DNA of 64,000 bases, from NCBI GenBank assembly GCA_030427725.1, contig JAUICV010000001.1, positions 1-64,000 on the forward strand, written 5' to 3'. This DNA is from Chlamydiia bacterium (GTDB lineage Bacteria > Chlamydiota > Chlamydiia > Chlamydiales > GCA-2402025). Shown here piece by piece: positions 8,082 to 15,776 of this stretch. Every line of letters starts with the position of its first letter. Positions within the stretch are counted from its first letter, which is position 1. The position numbers were made by a program, and so were the translations under genes. A model generated the notes under the pieces. It did not search any database and was not told the origin of the DNA. It saw nothing but the letters and a program-made list of their open reading frames with translations.

Positions 8082-8920
8082 TCTTTGATTGATTCCTGAA
8101 CATAGTTTTTATAAATAGTCATAATCTCATAACAACTTTTAGGGACCTTTCCATTCCCAATGACATAAGAATCAATTTGTTTGATAGGCAATACTTCCAT
8201 GTTTGTCGATGTGAAAAAAGCACCATCGGCTTCTTTTAAGTCTTGTTTTGAAATTGACCTAAGTTCGATATCAAAGTGATCTTGAGTTGAATCTAAAATA
8301 ACAGCTCTAGTAACACCAGGTAAGATGTCTTCGTGAGGCGTAATTAAGGTATTACCTTTGATTAGAAATAAATTAGCTGTGACACCTTCTAAATATTTAC
8401 CAGCTTCATTTTTATAGACAATATCGTCATAGCCCCTTTTCCTATATTTGTTTAAGTAAAAAGATCCCGCCATATAGTTAGATGTCTTCACTTCAGGAAA
8501 AACCCTAAGAGCTGGCACAGATTTTAAACAAATGCCTTTCTTATAACACTCATCACTATGAATCGTTGGATTTGTCATATAGATTAAAAAAGTATGGTTA
8601 TGCGGGTCTGGCAAAAGGCCATGCTCTGAAACCCCTGGTGTTAGAAAGTATTTAATTCCAAAGTTTGTCGAAGGTGATTTATCTATTAGTTTTTGGGTTA
8701 GAGAGCAAATGTCTTCAAAGGAGTACGGAATTGAAATCTCAAAATACTTCGCAGCATTTAGGAGTCTTTTTACGTGCCTAGACATCTGAAATGGGACATT
8801 TTCATAGACTCTTAGGTATTCAAAGATTCCAAAAGATCTTGTAAAACCAAGGTCTAAAGGTGATACGTTTATTTCATCTAGTTGTTTAAAGCTGCCTTGA
8901 TAGAAACAAATTTTTTCCAT
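8060..8920 (-). CDS. Class IV PLP-dependent aminotransferase (BCAT / D-amino acid transaminase family)
   Basis: The 286-aa protein matches the fold-type IV aminotransferases in length and motifs. The PLP lysine is Lys145 in 'VKTSNYMAG', and 'YLEGVTANLF' (Glu178, Asn183) plus 'ILPGVTRAVIL' form the cofactor-binding signature. The family includes branched-chain aminotransferase, D-amino acid transaminase and aminodeoxychorismate lyase, which cannot be told apart safely by eye. A D-amino acid role would be relevant to D-glutamate or D-alanine supply for chlamydial peptidoglycan, but that is speculation. GAGG precedes the ATG by about ten bases on the minus strand. The upstream leader holds two similar GATGC-containing elements. 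The 3' end overlaps the ParA-partner gene. Confidence 0.85.
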   Translation of the reverse strand: MEKICFYQGSFKQLDEINVSPLDLGFTRSFGIFEYLRVYENVPFQMSRHVKRLLNAAKYFEISIPYSFEDICSLTQKLIDKSPSTNFGIKYFLTPGVSEHGLLPDPHNHTFLIYMTNPTIHSDECYKKGICLKSVPALRVFPEVKTSNYMAGSFYLNKYRKRGYDDIVYKNEAGKYLEGVTANLFLIKGNTLITPHEDILPGVTRAVILDSTQDHFDIELRSISKQDLKEADGAFFTSTNMEVLPIKQIDSYVIGNGKVPKSCYEIMTIYKNYVQESIKDYCFSSC

Positions 8921-9211
8921 AAAAGATGCGCCTCATCGTTTATCTCATTAAAGATGCATCATATCCGATAGGGGGTTTCAAAAGCACTAATTGTGTTTTT
9001 TTATTTTTTTATGTGAATTTTTTTTTAAAAAAACACAAAACAATAAAAAGGTTCTTAAGATGAGCTGTGAATCGTTTTTTTAATAAAAAGTTCTTAATGA
9101 AAATAGAAAGTGGATAATATTTTTTTAAAAAATGTTTGAGATTAAATTCAAAAATACATATGGAAAATGAATGTAGATGGTTTCTAAACAACATTACAAG
9201 GAGATGGTAGC
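8921..9211. other. Divergent AT-rich intergenic region upstream of the aminotransferase gene and hctA
   Basis: This 291-base spacer must hold the promoters of two divergent genes. It is very AT-rich, with T runs near 8996-9030 and 9119-9126. Near the aminotransferase start it has two related elements, 'aaagatgcgcctcatc' and 'aaagatgcatcat', about 25 bases apart, that could be an operator. A weak -35-like TTGAGA at 9136 lies upstream of hctA without a good -10. A minus-strand open frame at 9009-9230 is low-complexity and has no coding character. Confidence 0.5.
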
Positions 9212-9469
9212 ATGGCGTTAAAAGACACAACTACACAATTAAACGAACTGTTAGATTGCGTACAAAAAGACCTTGAAAAAGGGACACGAGGAAATAAAGC
9301 GGCTACTCAGCGCGTCAGAGTCGCAACAATTGAACTAGCTAAACTTGCAAAAGTATATAGAAAAGAATCTATAGCTAGTGAAAAGAGAAAAAGATCAGCT
9401 TCAAAAAGAAAGCCAGCTAAAAAAGTTGCAGCAAAAAAAGCTCCAGCTAGAAAAAAAGCTAAAAGATAA
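9212..9469 (+). CDS. hctA: Histone H1-like nucleoid protein Hc1
   Basis: The 85-aa protein begins 'MALKDT', has 'NKAATQRVR' and 'LAKVYRKESI', and ends in a Lys/Ala/Arg-rich tail of 'AKKxA' repeats. This is the layout of chlamydial Hc1: a conserved helical N-terminus of about 60 residues and a basic tail. Hc1 condenses the chromosome when reticulate bodies turn into elementary bodies and is a developmental marker specific to Chlamydiae. The tail is shorter than in Chlamydia trachomatis (about 125 aa in total there). AAGGAG at 9198-9203 is a strong ribosome binding site. A strong terminator follows, so the gene is monocistronic. In Chlamydia its translation is repressed by the sRNA IhtA; no such RNA was identified here. 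Confidence 0.96.
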   Translation: MALKDTTTQLNELLDCVQKDLEKGTRGNKAATQRVRVATIELAKLAKVYRKESIASEKRKRSASKRKPAKKVAAKKAPARKKAKR

Positions 9470-9504
9470 GCTTAGAAGGGTCAATTAAACCCTTTTTCTC
9501 TTTT

Positions 9505-9542
9505 AAGGAGGCTCTTAATACCTTTAAGAGCCTCCTTTTTTT
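9505..9542 (+). terminator. Rho-independent terminator of hctA
   Basis: A 14-bp perfect stem 'aaggaggctcttaa' / 'ttaagagcctcctt' with a short loop and a T run lies 35 bases after the hctA stop codon. Confidence 0.92.
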
Positions 9543-9555
9543 ATTCGTTTTTCTG

Positions 9556-9561
9556 TATAAT
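9556..9561 (+). promoter_or_regulatory. -10 element (TATAAT) for the uracil methyltransferase gene
   Basis: A consensus TATAAT lies 23 bases before the ATG at 9584 and just after the hctA terminator, implying a leader of about 15-20 bases. The -35 region would overlap the terminator T run and shows no clear hexamer. Confidence 0.5.
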
Positions 9562-9583
9562 CCGCCCAGAAAAATGAGGACCT

Positions 9584-10996
9584 ATGAAAAATTTAGATTT
9601 TGAAGCCCAAATAGAGGGGTATACAAAAAGAGGTTTTGGTAAAGCTTTTGTGGAAAGTAATGGGACCGAGAAGGCTTTAGAAGTGAAAGGCGCAATCCTT
9701 GGAGAAACAGTTTCTGTTAAATGTTTTGGAAAGCGAAAAAAAACATATAAAGCAAAGCTGTTAGAAGTACTCTTAGAATCACATGATAGAGTTAGTGCTA
9801 AGTGCCAACATGCTTTGGAGTGTGGTGGATGTACTTTTCAACACTTAAGCTATCAAAAGCAACTCGAGATCAAACAATCTAAAATAGAAAAGCTCTATGA
9901 AAACTTGTTTGATCCAGAAAAAATATCTAAGATTGTTTCTGCAGAGCCAATTTTTCATTATCGAAATAAAATGGAATATAGCTTTTCTCAAGACAGAGAA
10001 GGAAATAAATATCTAGGTCTTATGAAAAGTGGAGCTAAAGGTAGAGTTTTAAACCTTCAAGAGTGTCATTTGGTGAATGCTTGGCAAGCCAAGCTCCTAA
10101 ATGCTATCAGATCTTATTGGGAGACTAGCTCTTTAAGAGCTTATCACCCCTATAAAGATGAAGGGACCTTTCAGACGTTAATCCTTCGAGAAGGGTTAAA
10201 TACAGGCCAAAAGCTTGTAATGTTAACAGTGTCTGGAAGATCAGGTCACGGTATGACAAAGTCTCAAATAGAGGAATTTAAAACTCTTGTTACTGAGACA
10301 TTAGGAAAAGAGAATCTTTCAATATATTTAAGAGTTAGACAGGCCGTAAAAGGCCAGCCTACGCAGTATTTTGAAATGCATTTACACGGGCTTGAGTTTA
10401 TTGAAGAAAGGCTTAGGTTAAAGTATCCATCAAATGAAGAAGTGGAGTTGACATTTGCTATTTCCCCATCTTCATTTTTTCAACCAAATACTGCTCAAGC
10501 AGAAAGGCTTTTTTCAAAGGCTTTAGAGCTTGTGGATACAAAAAAAGAGATGAAAATTTTAGACCTTTATTGTGGGACTGGAACATTAGGGCTTGTATTT
10601 TCTAAGCTTGCAAAGCAAGTGATCTCCGTTGAAATCAACCCGTATAGTGTCTATGACGGGATAGAAAATGCTAAAAGAAACGGCATTTCAAATGTTTCTT
10701 TTTATAAAGGGGATACCAAAGTTGTTTTGCCGGAACTTAAAGAAAAGAAACTTTTAGATAATATTGATCTAGTTATATTAGATCCTCCAAGAGCAGGGCT
10801 TGATGAAAAATCTATTAAGCAGGTCATTGAAATCTCACCAAATCAGATTTTATATATCTCTTGTAATCCTGAAACTCAGGTAAACGATGTGAGTCATTTT
10901 GTAGAAGCTGGATATCGTATTAAGCATATATGTCCAGTCGATCAGTTTCCTCAGACACCTCACATAGAAAACATTGTGGTACTTGTAAAAAGATAA
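9584..10996 (+). CDS. TrmA/RumA-family tRNA/rRNA (uracil-5-)-methyltransferase
   Basis: The 470-aa protein has an N-terminal TRAM domain (residues 1-65), then Cys74, Cys80, Cys83 and Cys161, spaced as the [4Fe-4S] ligands of RumA (RlmD). The C-terminal SAM-dependent methyltransferase domain has 'ILDLYCGTGTLGL', 'VILDPPRAGL' and 'YISCNPET', the last containing the catalytic cysteine. The family forms 5-methyluridine in 23S rRNA or tRNA, and the iron-sulfur ligands favour the RumA/RlmCD branch. GAGGACCT precedes the ATG. In Chlamydia a rumA-like gene likewise neighbours hctA, yajC and nqrF, which supports orthology. The exact target base is not determinable here. Confidence 0.93.
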   Translation: MKNLDFEAQIEGYTKRGFGKAFVESNGTEKALEVKGAILGETVSVKCFGKRKKTYKAKLLEVLLESHDRVSAKCQHALECGGCTFQHLSYQKQLEIKQSKIEKLYENLFDPEKISKIVSAEPIFHYRNKMEYSFSQDREGNKYLGLMKSGAKGRVLNLQECHLVNAWQAKLLNAIRSYWETSSLRAYHPYKDEGTFQTLILREGLNTGQKLVMLTVSGRSGHGMTKSQIEEFKTLVTETLGKENLSIYLRVRQAVKGQPTQYFEMHLHGLEFIEERLRLKYPSNEEVELTFAISPSSFFQPNTAQAERLFSKALELVDTKKEMKILDLYCGTGTLGLVFSKLAKQVISVEINPYSVYDGIENAKRNGISNVSFYKGDTKVVLPELKEKKLLDNIDLVILDPPRAGLDEKSIKQVIEISPNQILYISCNPETQVNDVSHFVEAGYRIKHICPVDQFPQTPHIENIVVLVKR

Positions 10997-11095
10997 AATG
11001 CCTTTAAAAAAATAATTTGGTAAAACCTCCTAGGTAATGCAAAAATCTTAAGTTGATCGTTTGCAGATTTTAATTTTCCCGTTGAGGAGGTTTTT

Positions 11096-12025
11096 ATGAA
11101 CCAGAGAATAAAAAGTTTGTTTTTAGCTGCAGTGTTAATTGTGGGAGTAAGCTTTTGTAGCGCTGCGACAGCTAGACCGAGTAGAGGAACAAAAAAAAAT
11201 CGTATCCATAAAGGGGAGTTGACTACCCTTCTAATTGGGATTAACTATCAAGGATCTCAGTATGAGTTAGAGAATTGCGTTCATGATATCGAGCATGTTC
11301 AAAAATATTTGTTAAAACCATATCTACATGCAAGAAGTCAAAATACTATCCTTATGACAGATTTTCGAAGGGGAACAAAGTATTATCCCACAGCAGCAAA
11401 TATCCGAGCACGATTTAAGGAATTTGTGAATAAACTTAACAAAACAAAACATGGATACTTCCACTATTCTGGACACGGAAGCTATATAAGAGATACTTCA
11501 GGGGATGAAAGAGATAGAAGAGATGAGGTTATCGTCCCTATAGATTGTGATCGAAATGGATTTATCTCTGATGATGAAATTTTTAGAACTTTGGTAAGGG
11601 GTCTTAAAAGAGATGTGAAGCTTACTGTGACCTCTGATTCATGCTTTAGCGGCACTGTCTTAGACCTTCCCTACAAATGGAATTCAAAGGGGAGGTTTAC
11701 AAGAGAATCTAGATACACAAAAAGACAGTTAGCATCTTTTTCAGATGTTGTATTGATTAGTGCGTCTAGTGATAAACAGACTGCGTCTGATGGAGGCGTG
11801 ATCTCTGGAGATCCTAAAGGAGCAGGGGCAATGACAGCTGCGTTTATAGAGACCTTAAGAGCCTATAATTATCGACTTACCTACAGGCAATTGCTTAAAG
11901 GAGTGAAAGCGTGGCTTGTTAGGGAGGGGTTTTCACAAACTCCTCAGCTGTCATCGACTAGGAGACTGAACCTTAATGATTATTATATTGCAGTTAAGCC
12001 GTCTAAAGTTACCTTAAGGCCTTAA
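11096..12025 (+). CDS. Secreted metacaspase-like (peptidase C14) protein
   Basis: The 309-aa protein begins with a signal peptide (residues 1-27, ending near 'CSAATA'). The rest is a caspase-fold domain: strand 1 'TTLLIGINY', 'LENCVHDIEHV', the catalytic histidine His127 in 'YFHYSGHGS', the acidic loop 'SGDERDRRDEVIVPID', and the catalytic cysteine Cys183 in 'SDSCFSGT'. These are the hallmarks of type I metacaspases, which cleave after Arg or Lys, often calcium-dependently. There is no zinc-finger prodomain and no p10 split is obvious. It is flanked by RNA-modification and unknown genes and preceded by GAGGAGG. Export to the periplasm or beyond is predicted from the signal. A role against host or sibling proteins is inference. 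Confidence 0.9.
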   Translation: MNQRIKSLFLAAVLIVGVSFCSAATARPSRGTKKNRIHKGELTTLLIGINYQGSQYELENCVHDIEHVQKYLLKPYLHARSQNTILMTDFRRGTKYYPTAANIRARFKEFVNKLNKTKHGYFHYSGHGSYIRDTSGDERDRRDEVIVPIDCDRNGFISDDEIFRTLVRGLKRDVKLTVTSDSCFSGTVLDLPYKWNSKGRFTRESRYTKRQLASFSDVVLISASSDKQTASDGGVISGDPKGAGAMTAAFIETLRAYNYRLTYRQLLKGVKAWLVREGFSQTPQLSSTRRLNLNDYYIAVKPSKVTLRP

Positions 12026-12035
12026 TTATTTCTTC

Positions 12036-12080
12036 AAATAACCCAAAGTTGTGGTATAATGCCTCCGCTTTGGGTTATTT
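12036..12080 (+). promoter_or_regulatory. Perfect 13-bp inverted repeat framing an extended -10 promoter
   Basis: Arms 'aaataacccaaag' (12036-12048) and 'ctttgggttattt' (12068-12080) are perfectly complementary. The 19-base loop holds 'TGGTATAAT' (12052-12060), an exact extended -10. Transcription would start near the right arm, leaving a leader of about 160 bases before the gene at 12225. The dyad may be an operator, or the hairpin may end transcription of the metacaspase gene; no T run beyond UUAUUU supports the latter. Confidence 0.55.
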
Positions 12081-12224
12081 CGAATCTAACTCTTTGATTA
12101 AAACAAGCTCTTTTAGAATGGACTCTTTATGACTGCGATAGGTGTCCCCCATTATAGCGGTGCGAGATATAAAACAAGCTAGAGAGTTGTTCTGTGAATT
12201 TAAGATACATTTAAAGGTTAAAAC

Positions 12225-13262
12225 ATGGATTTAAAAATTGGTAATTTACCAAGAAGTATAGACGGATCAATTCCCTCGTTTGATTTTAGCGGAGTAGATC
12301 AAACTGTAGAAGAGTTAGCTCTAAGGTATTTCGAAAACATGTCGTTATCAGCTCCTGCAGCAAAGCCGAGCGATGAAGCGTCACCTATTGAGTACTATAT
12401 AACACACATAGCATCTTGCATAAAAAAGGTTTTAGAAGATGAGGATGCTGGAATAGCTGAGGTAGCTCAGAGTAAACTTGATGGGATTATCGCAAGATTT
12501 TATCAAGAAGAAAAGGCATTCATTGATGCAGGATCTAGAGATCACATCGAGCTGTTCGAGGGAGTACAAGATTATTTTTTAGAAGAAATTTACGCTAGAG
12601 TGATAAAATTATTAGATTTTGATCAATTAAGCGAGCTCTTCCTTAAAATTAGCTCAAAAGTAGCTTTTCCAGCATGGTTTTTCGATAATTTGGCCGAACA
12701 TATTAAGGCCATGAAAACATTTGATGAGCTGATTGAACAAGGAGAATTTGAGCAGGTTTTAGAAAGTAGTGCAAACCATGAAGGTTATGAGAGACATGAA
12801 CTTGTTTGTTGTTCACCACGACAGTTAAAAGTGATTTTAAACAACCTCACTGTAGAGCAATTTACTGAACTGTATCCTTTGATAAATCGATTTCATGAAT
12901 CTTATTTAGGAGAGTCTTTATATTTAAAGGACTTCTCCGAGTTGTACTTTAATTATCTTCGAAAGATTGAAGATCTAGATACCCTTCGATGGATATTCAA
13001 AGATTTTATCGTAGATCAAGTAGATGAGTTTTTTTTAAAAAAGTTTGTTGATGTTCTGGGTGGAAAGTTAGGCGGTAAAATAGCTATTGAAGAGTTTCAG
13101 ATGATTTATAATATTGTATCAACTACTAATAGTTATGAGTTGTTAAGGGAATTATATAGACTGGTGGAGTTTTCCCAAGAGAATGAGGAAGATCAAGATG
13201 TGTATAGAAGAGCGAGCTTGGATTGTATAGAAACCAAAATTGGACAATTAAATCCGACTTAG
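12225..13262 (+). CDS. Acidic helical protein of unknown function
   Basis: I do not recognise this 345-aa product. It has no signal peptide and no membrane segment and appears almost wholly alpha-helical and acidic, with many short Leu/Phe-rich helices in the C-terminal two thirds ('QLKVILNNLTVEQFTELYPL', 'DTLRWIFKDFI'). The N-terminal 50 residues are polar with Ser/Pro/Ala content, as is common for type III secretion substrates, but that trait is not diagnostic. It stands alone between the extended -10 / inverted repeat at 12036 and yajC. In Chlamydia I recall no gene here between rumA and yajC. A secreted effector or chaperone-like role is possible but unsupported. Confidence 0.75.
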   Translation: MDLKIGNLPRSIDGSIPSFDFSGVDQTVEELALRYFENMSLSAPAAKPSDEASPIEYYITHIASCIKKVLEDEDAGIAEVAQSKLDGIIARFYQEEKAFIDAGSRDHIELFEGVQDYFLEEIYARVIKLLDFDQLSELFLKISSKVAFPAWFFDNLAEHIKAMKTFDELIEQGEFEQVLESSANHEGYERHELVCCSPRQLKVILNNLTVEQFTELYPLINRFHESYLGESLYLKDFSELYFNYLRKIEDLDTLRWIFKDFIVDQVDEFFLKKFVDVLGGKLGGKIAIEEFQMIYNIVSTTNSYELLRELYRLVEFSQENEEDQDVYRRASLDCIETKIGQLNPT

Positions 13263-13465
13263 CATAGTTCGAATCAGTTCCAAAAAGAAACATTGATCTG
13301 AGGATGTTTTAATCGAAGTGCTTATTATAGGATCTATCAGTGGATTTTCAGCTGTTTCTGGTTAAATTTAAGGATTTATAGAGCTCTAGTTGGATACTTG
13401 TATTTATTGTAAAAAGCTGTCAAACTTACACCTGAACCAGAAGATATAAAAAAGGTTTTATTTTT

Positions 13466-13867
13466 ATGAAAAATTTACTTACGAAGCTATCTCTTGCAAT
13501 GACTATGATGGCATCATCATCAGTTTTTGCAGAAGGCGCAAGTCAAGCTACTAAAAGACCTGCACAGCAAAACTACTTACAAACGATCTTGATGCTAGTT
13601 GTTGCTTTAGTGTTTTTTTATTTCATCTTGCTTAGACCAGAGCAAAGAAGAAGAAAAAAACTAGAGAATCAAAGAAACTCTATCCAAAAAGGATCTAGAG
13701 TGACTGCGATGGGTATTGTTGGAACTGTTGATAAAATCAACGAAAAAACTGTGATTTTAAAGATGGTTGATAACTCAAGAATCGAAGTTTTAAAACAAGC
13801 GATCACAGATGTTGAAGCAGCGGATGTTTCATCAGCGAAGCAAGAAGAGCCTGCAACTAAATCGTAA
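13466..13867 (+). CDS. yajC: Preprotein translocase accessory subunit YajC
   Basis: The 133-aa protein has one strong membrane helix (about residues 41-60, 'ILMLVVALVFFYFILLRP') followed by the family signature 'LRPEQRRRKK' and the small cytosolic domain 'GSRVTAMGIVGTVDKI'. Unlike E. coli YajC, it also has a cleavable-looking signal sequence (residues 1-22, 'SSSVFA'). YajC associates with SecDF and YidC at the Sec translocon. The gene stands alone with its own terminator. The upstream 200-base spacer shows no clear feature. Confidence 0.93.
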   Translation: MKNLLTKLSLAMTMMASSSVFAEGASQATKRPAQQNYLQTILMLVVALVFFYFILLRPEQRRRKKLENQRNSIQKGSRVTAMGIVGTVDKINEKTVILKMVDNSRIEVLKQAITDVEAADVSSAKQEEPATKS

Positions 13868-13890
13868 GTTTTGATTTAAGAGCTTAAAGT

Positions 13891-13924
13891 AAAGCCGCAA
13901 GATTTTAGTCTTGCGGCTTTTTTT
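13891..13924 (+). terminator. Rho-independent terminator of yajC
   Basis: A 12-bp stem 'aaagccgcaaga' / 'tcttgcggcttt' is followed by a T run. It lies between the convergent genes yajC and htpG and is T-tailed on the yajC side. Confidence 0.9.
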
Positions 13925-13928
13925 GTTT

Positions 13929-15758
13929 TTAAGAGGATAGCTGAGTTGCTAAATCTTGTAATAAAGCTGATGTTCTTTTCACAAATTCAGGGAAGCTCTC
14001 GGGAGTTAACTCTTTTTGTTGAAGCAGGGATAGATCATAGACCTGCTGAGAAAGAGATGACGCTAGATCGCCGTTTGACTTGGCGAGTTTATAAATTGCC
14101 TGAATAAGCTTGTTGTTAGTGTTTACAACGAGCGTTCTTTTTTGAGGAAATGCTGCCATGTCTTTTTGTGCAATAGAGAGGTAATCTCTCATGCGGCGCT
14201 GCGTTTCATCAAAAGCTACAAAAGCTGGAACATTATCAGATGATAAGCTTTTAGCTTCTACTTCTAAATCGTCTTGAGATAGGAGTGTTTTAAAGGTTTC
14301 TGCAAAGACTGTAGCTTCTGTTTTTCCGTCTTCATTTAAGACTGTTTTTTCTTTCGATTCATCTAAAATTCCAGAGTGAGCCGAAGCGTCGATACGCTTA
14401 AATTTAATAGGAGATTCTTTACTCTCAATAAAGCTCATTAAAGGTGTGTCTAAATATGAGTTTGCAAAGAGCACCTCAATATTTTTTTCTTTGTACATCT
14501 CTAAGAAGTGAGAATTGTGATTTTCATCAAAAGAGTAAAAAATTTCATTTTCGTGTTTAGAATTAGCTCGTTCTAAATAGTCTTTAAGGCTTGTGAACTC
14601 TTCTTTAGAATTTTTCCACACTAAAAGATCTTTAGCTTTTGTGTAGAATTTTTCATCTTGTAAGATCCCAAGCTTTAAAATGGTTTCGATATCTTCCCAG
14701 CACTTGGTGTATTTTTCAAAATCTTGATTGTATAAAGATGAAAGTTTGTCGACGATTTTTTTAGAGATATGATTTCCAAGAGCCCTAACTGTTTTGTCAA
14801 CTTGAAGGTAGCTTCTTGAAACGTTTAGTGGGATATCAGGACTATCAATAACCCCTTTCAAGATCATTAGATAATCCGGAAGGATCTCTTTACAACTATC
14901 TGAGACAAATACCCTGTTACAATATAGATGCACTTGAGATTGCTTGAAGTCGACGTTTTTGTTGATTTTTGGGAAAAATAGAATTCCTTTTAAGTGGAAT
15001 GGGTAGTCGACATTTAAATGAATCCAGAACAGAGGATCTGGCTGCATTGGATACAAATATCTATATAGTTTCAGATAATCTTCATCTTTACACTCAGAGG
15101 GAGCTTTCATCCAAAGAGGTTCTTGTTCATTAATTAGTTTTTCATTGAGGTAGATTGGATAGGGAAGAAAGCTAGCATATTTTTCTAAGATAGCCTTAAG
15201 TTTAGCTTCTTCCAAAAATTCTTCACTTTCCTCATTGATATGCATGGTAATTGTTGTTCCACGATTTTCAAGAGTGCCTTGATCCAATGTGTACTCTGAA
15301 GAGCCGTCGCATGACCAGTGGGCGCTAGAGGCGTCATTTTTATAAGAAAGGGTATTGATCTCAACGAGTTTTGAAACCATAAATGATGAGTAGAATCCTA
15401 GTCCAAAATGACCGATAATTTGATCTTTTCCTTCACTAGAAGAGTATTTATCAACAAATTCCTCAGCGCCTGAAAAAGCTAGTTGTGCGATATAGTTTTC
15501 AACTTCTTCAGAGGTCATTCCAATGCCGGTATCAGCAATAGAGATTGTCTTATTTTCTTTATCGATCTGAATATTAATTTTAAGCTCATCGTCTTTGAAA
15601 TCACAAAGCCCTTGATCACGAAGAATTTTTAATTTTGCAATAGCATCACATGAATTAGATACAAGCTCTCTTAAGAAAATATCCCTGTCAGAGTAGAGCC
15701 ATTTCTTTATGATCGGCAAAATGTTTTGGCTATTGATCTTTAGGGTTCCTTTTGACAT
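13929..15758 (-). CDS. htpG: Hsp90-family chaperone HtpG
   Basis: The 609-aa protein starts with the GHKL ATPase domain: 'RDIFLRELVSNSCDAIAKL' (ATP-binding Asn), 'IADTGIGMT' and 'IGHFGLGFYSSFMV' lid motifs. The middle domain has 'RVFVSDSCKEILPDYL', followed by a C-terminal dimerisation region. Length fits bacterial HtpG. It assists folding of client proteins in the cytoplasm under stress. A good RBS (CGGAGG) lies in the short gap after the upstream NSS transporter gene, only 18 bases away, so the two are probably co-transcribed. Confidence 0.96.
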   Translation of the reverse strand: MSKGTLKINSQNILPIIKKWLYSDRDIFLRELVSNSCDAIAKLKILRDQGLCDFKDDELKINIQIDKENKTISIADTGIGMTSEEVENYIAQLAFSGAEEFVDKYSSSEGKDQIIGHFGLGFYSSFMVSKLVEINTLSYKNDASSAHWSCDGSSEYTLDQGTLENRGTTITMHINEESEEFLEEAKLKAILEKYASFLPYPIYLNEKLINEQEPLWMKAPSECKDEDYLKLYRYLYPMQPDPLFWIHLNVDYPFHLKGILFFPKINKNVDFKQSQVHLYCNRVFVSDSCKEILPDYLMILKGVIDSPDIPLNVSRSYLQVDKTVRALGNHISKKIVDKLSSLYNQDFEKYTKCWEDIETILKLGILQDEKFYTKAKDLLVWKNSKEEFTSLKDYLERANSKHENEIFYSFDENHNSHFLEMYKEKNIEVLFANSYLDTPLMSFIESKESPIKFKRIDASAHSGILDESKEKTVLNEDGKTEATVFAETFKTLLSQDDLEVEAKSLSSDNVPAFVAFDETQRRMRDYLSIAQKDMAAFPQKRTLVVNTNNKLIQAIYKLAKSNGDLASSLSQQVYDLSLLQQKELTPESFPEFVKRTSALLQDLATQLSS

Positions 15759-15776
15759 GCAAGTCCTCCGAAATGG

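Noticed and set aside
9009-9230. 73-aa minus-strand open frame upstream of hctA
   Set aside because: Low-complexity Phe/Lys/Leu composition from the AT-rich spacer and overlap with the hctA start; no coding signal.
12081-12224. Possible small RNA or tRNA in the leader of the gene at 12225
   Set aside because: No cloverleaf, anticodon arm or T-loop sequence was found; it is treated as an untranslated leader.
13263-13465. Possible RNA gene upstream of yajC
   Set aside because: No stable long stem or conserved RNA motif is visible.
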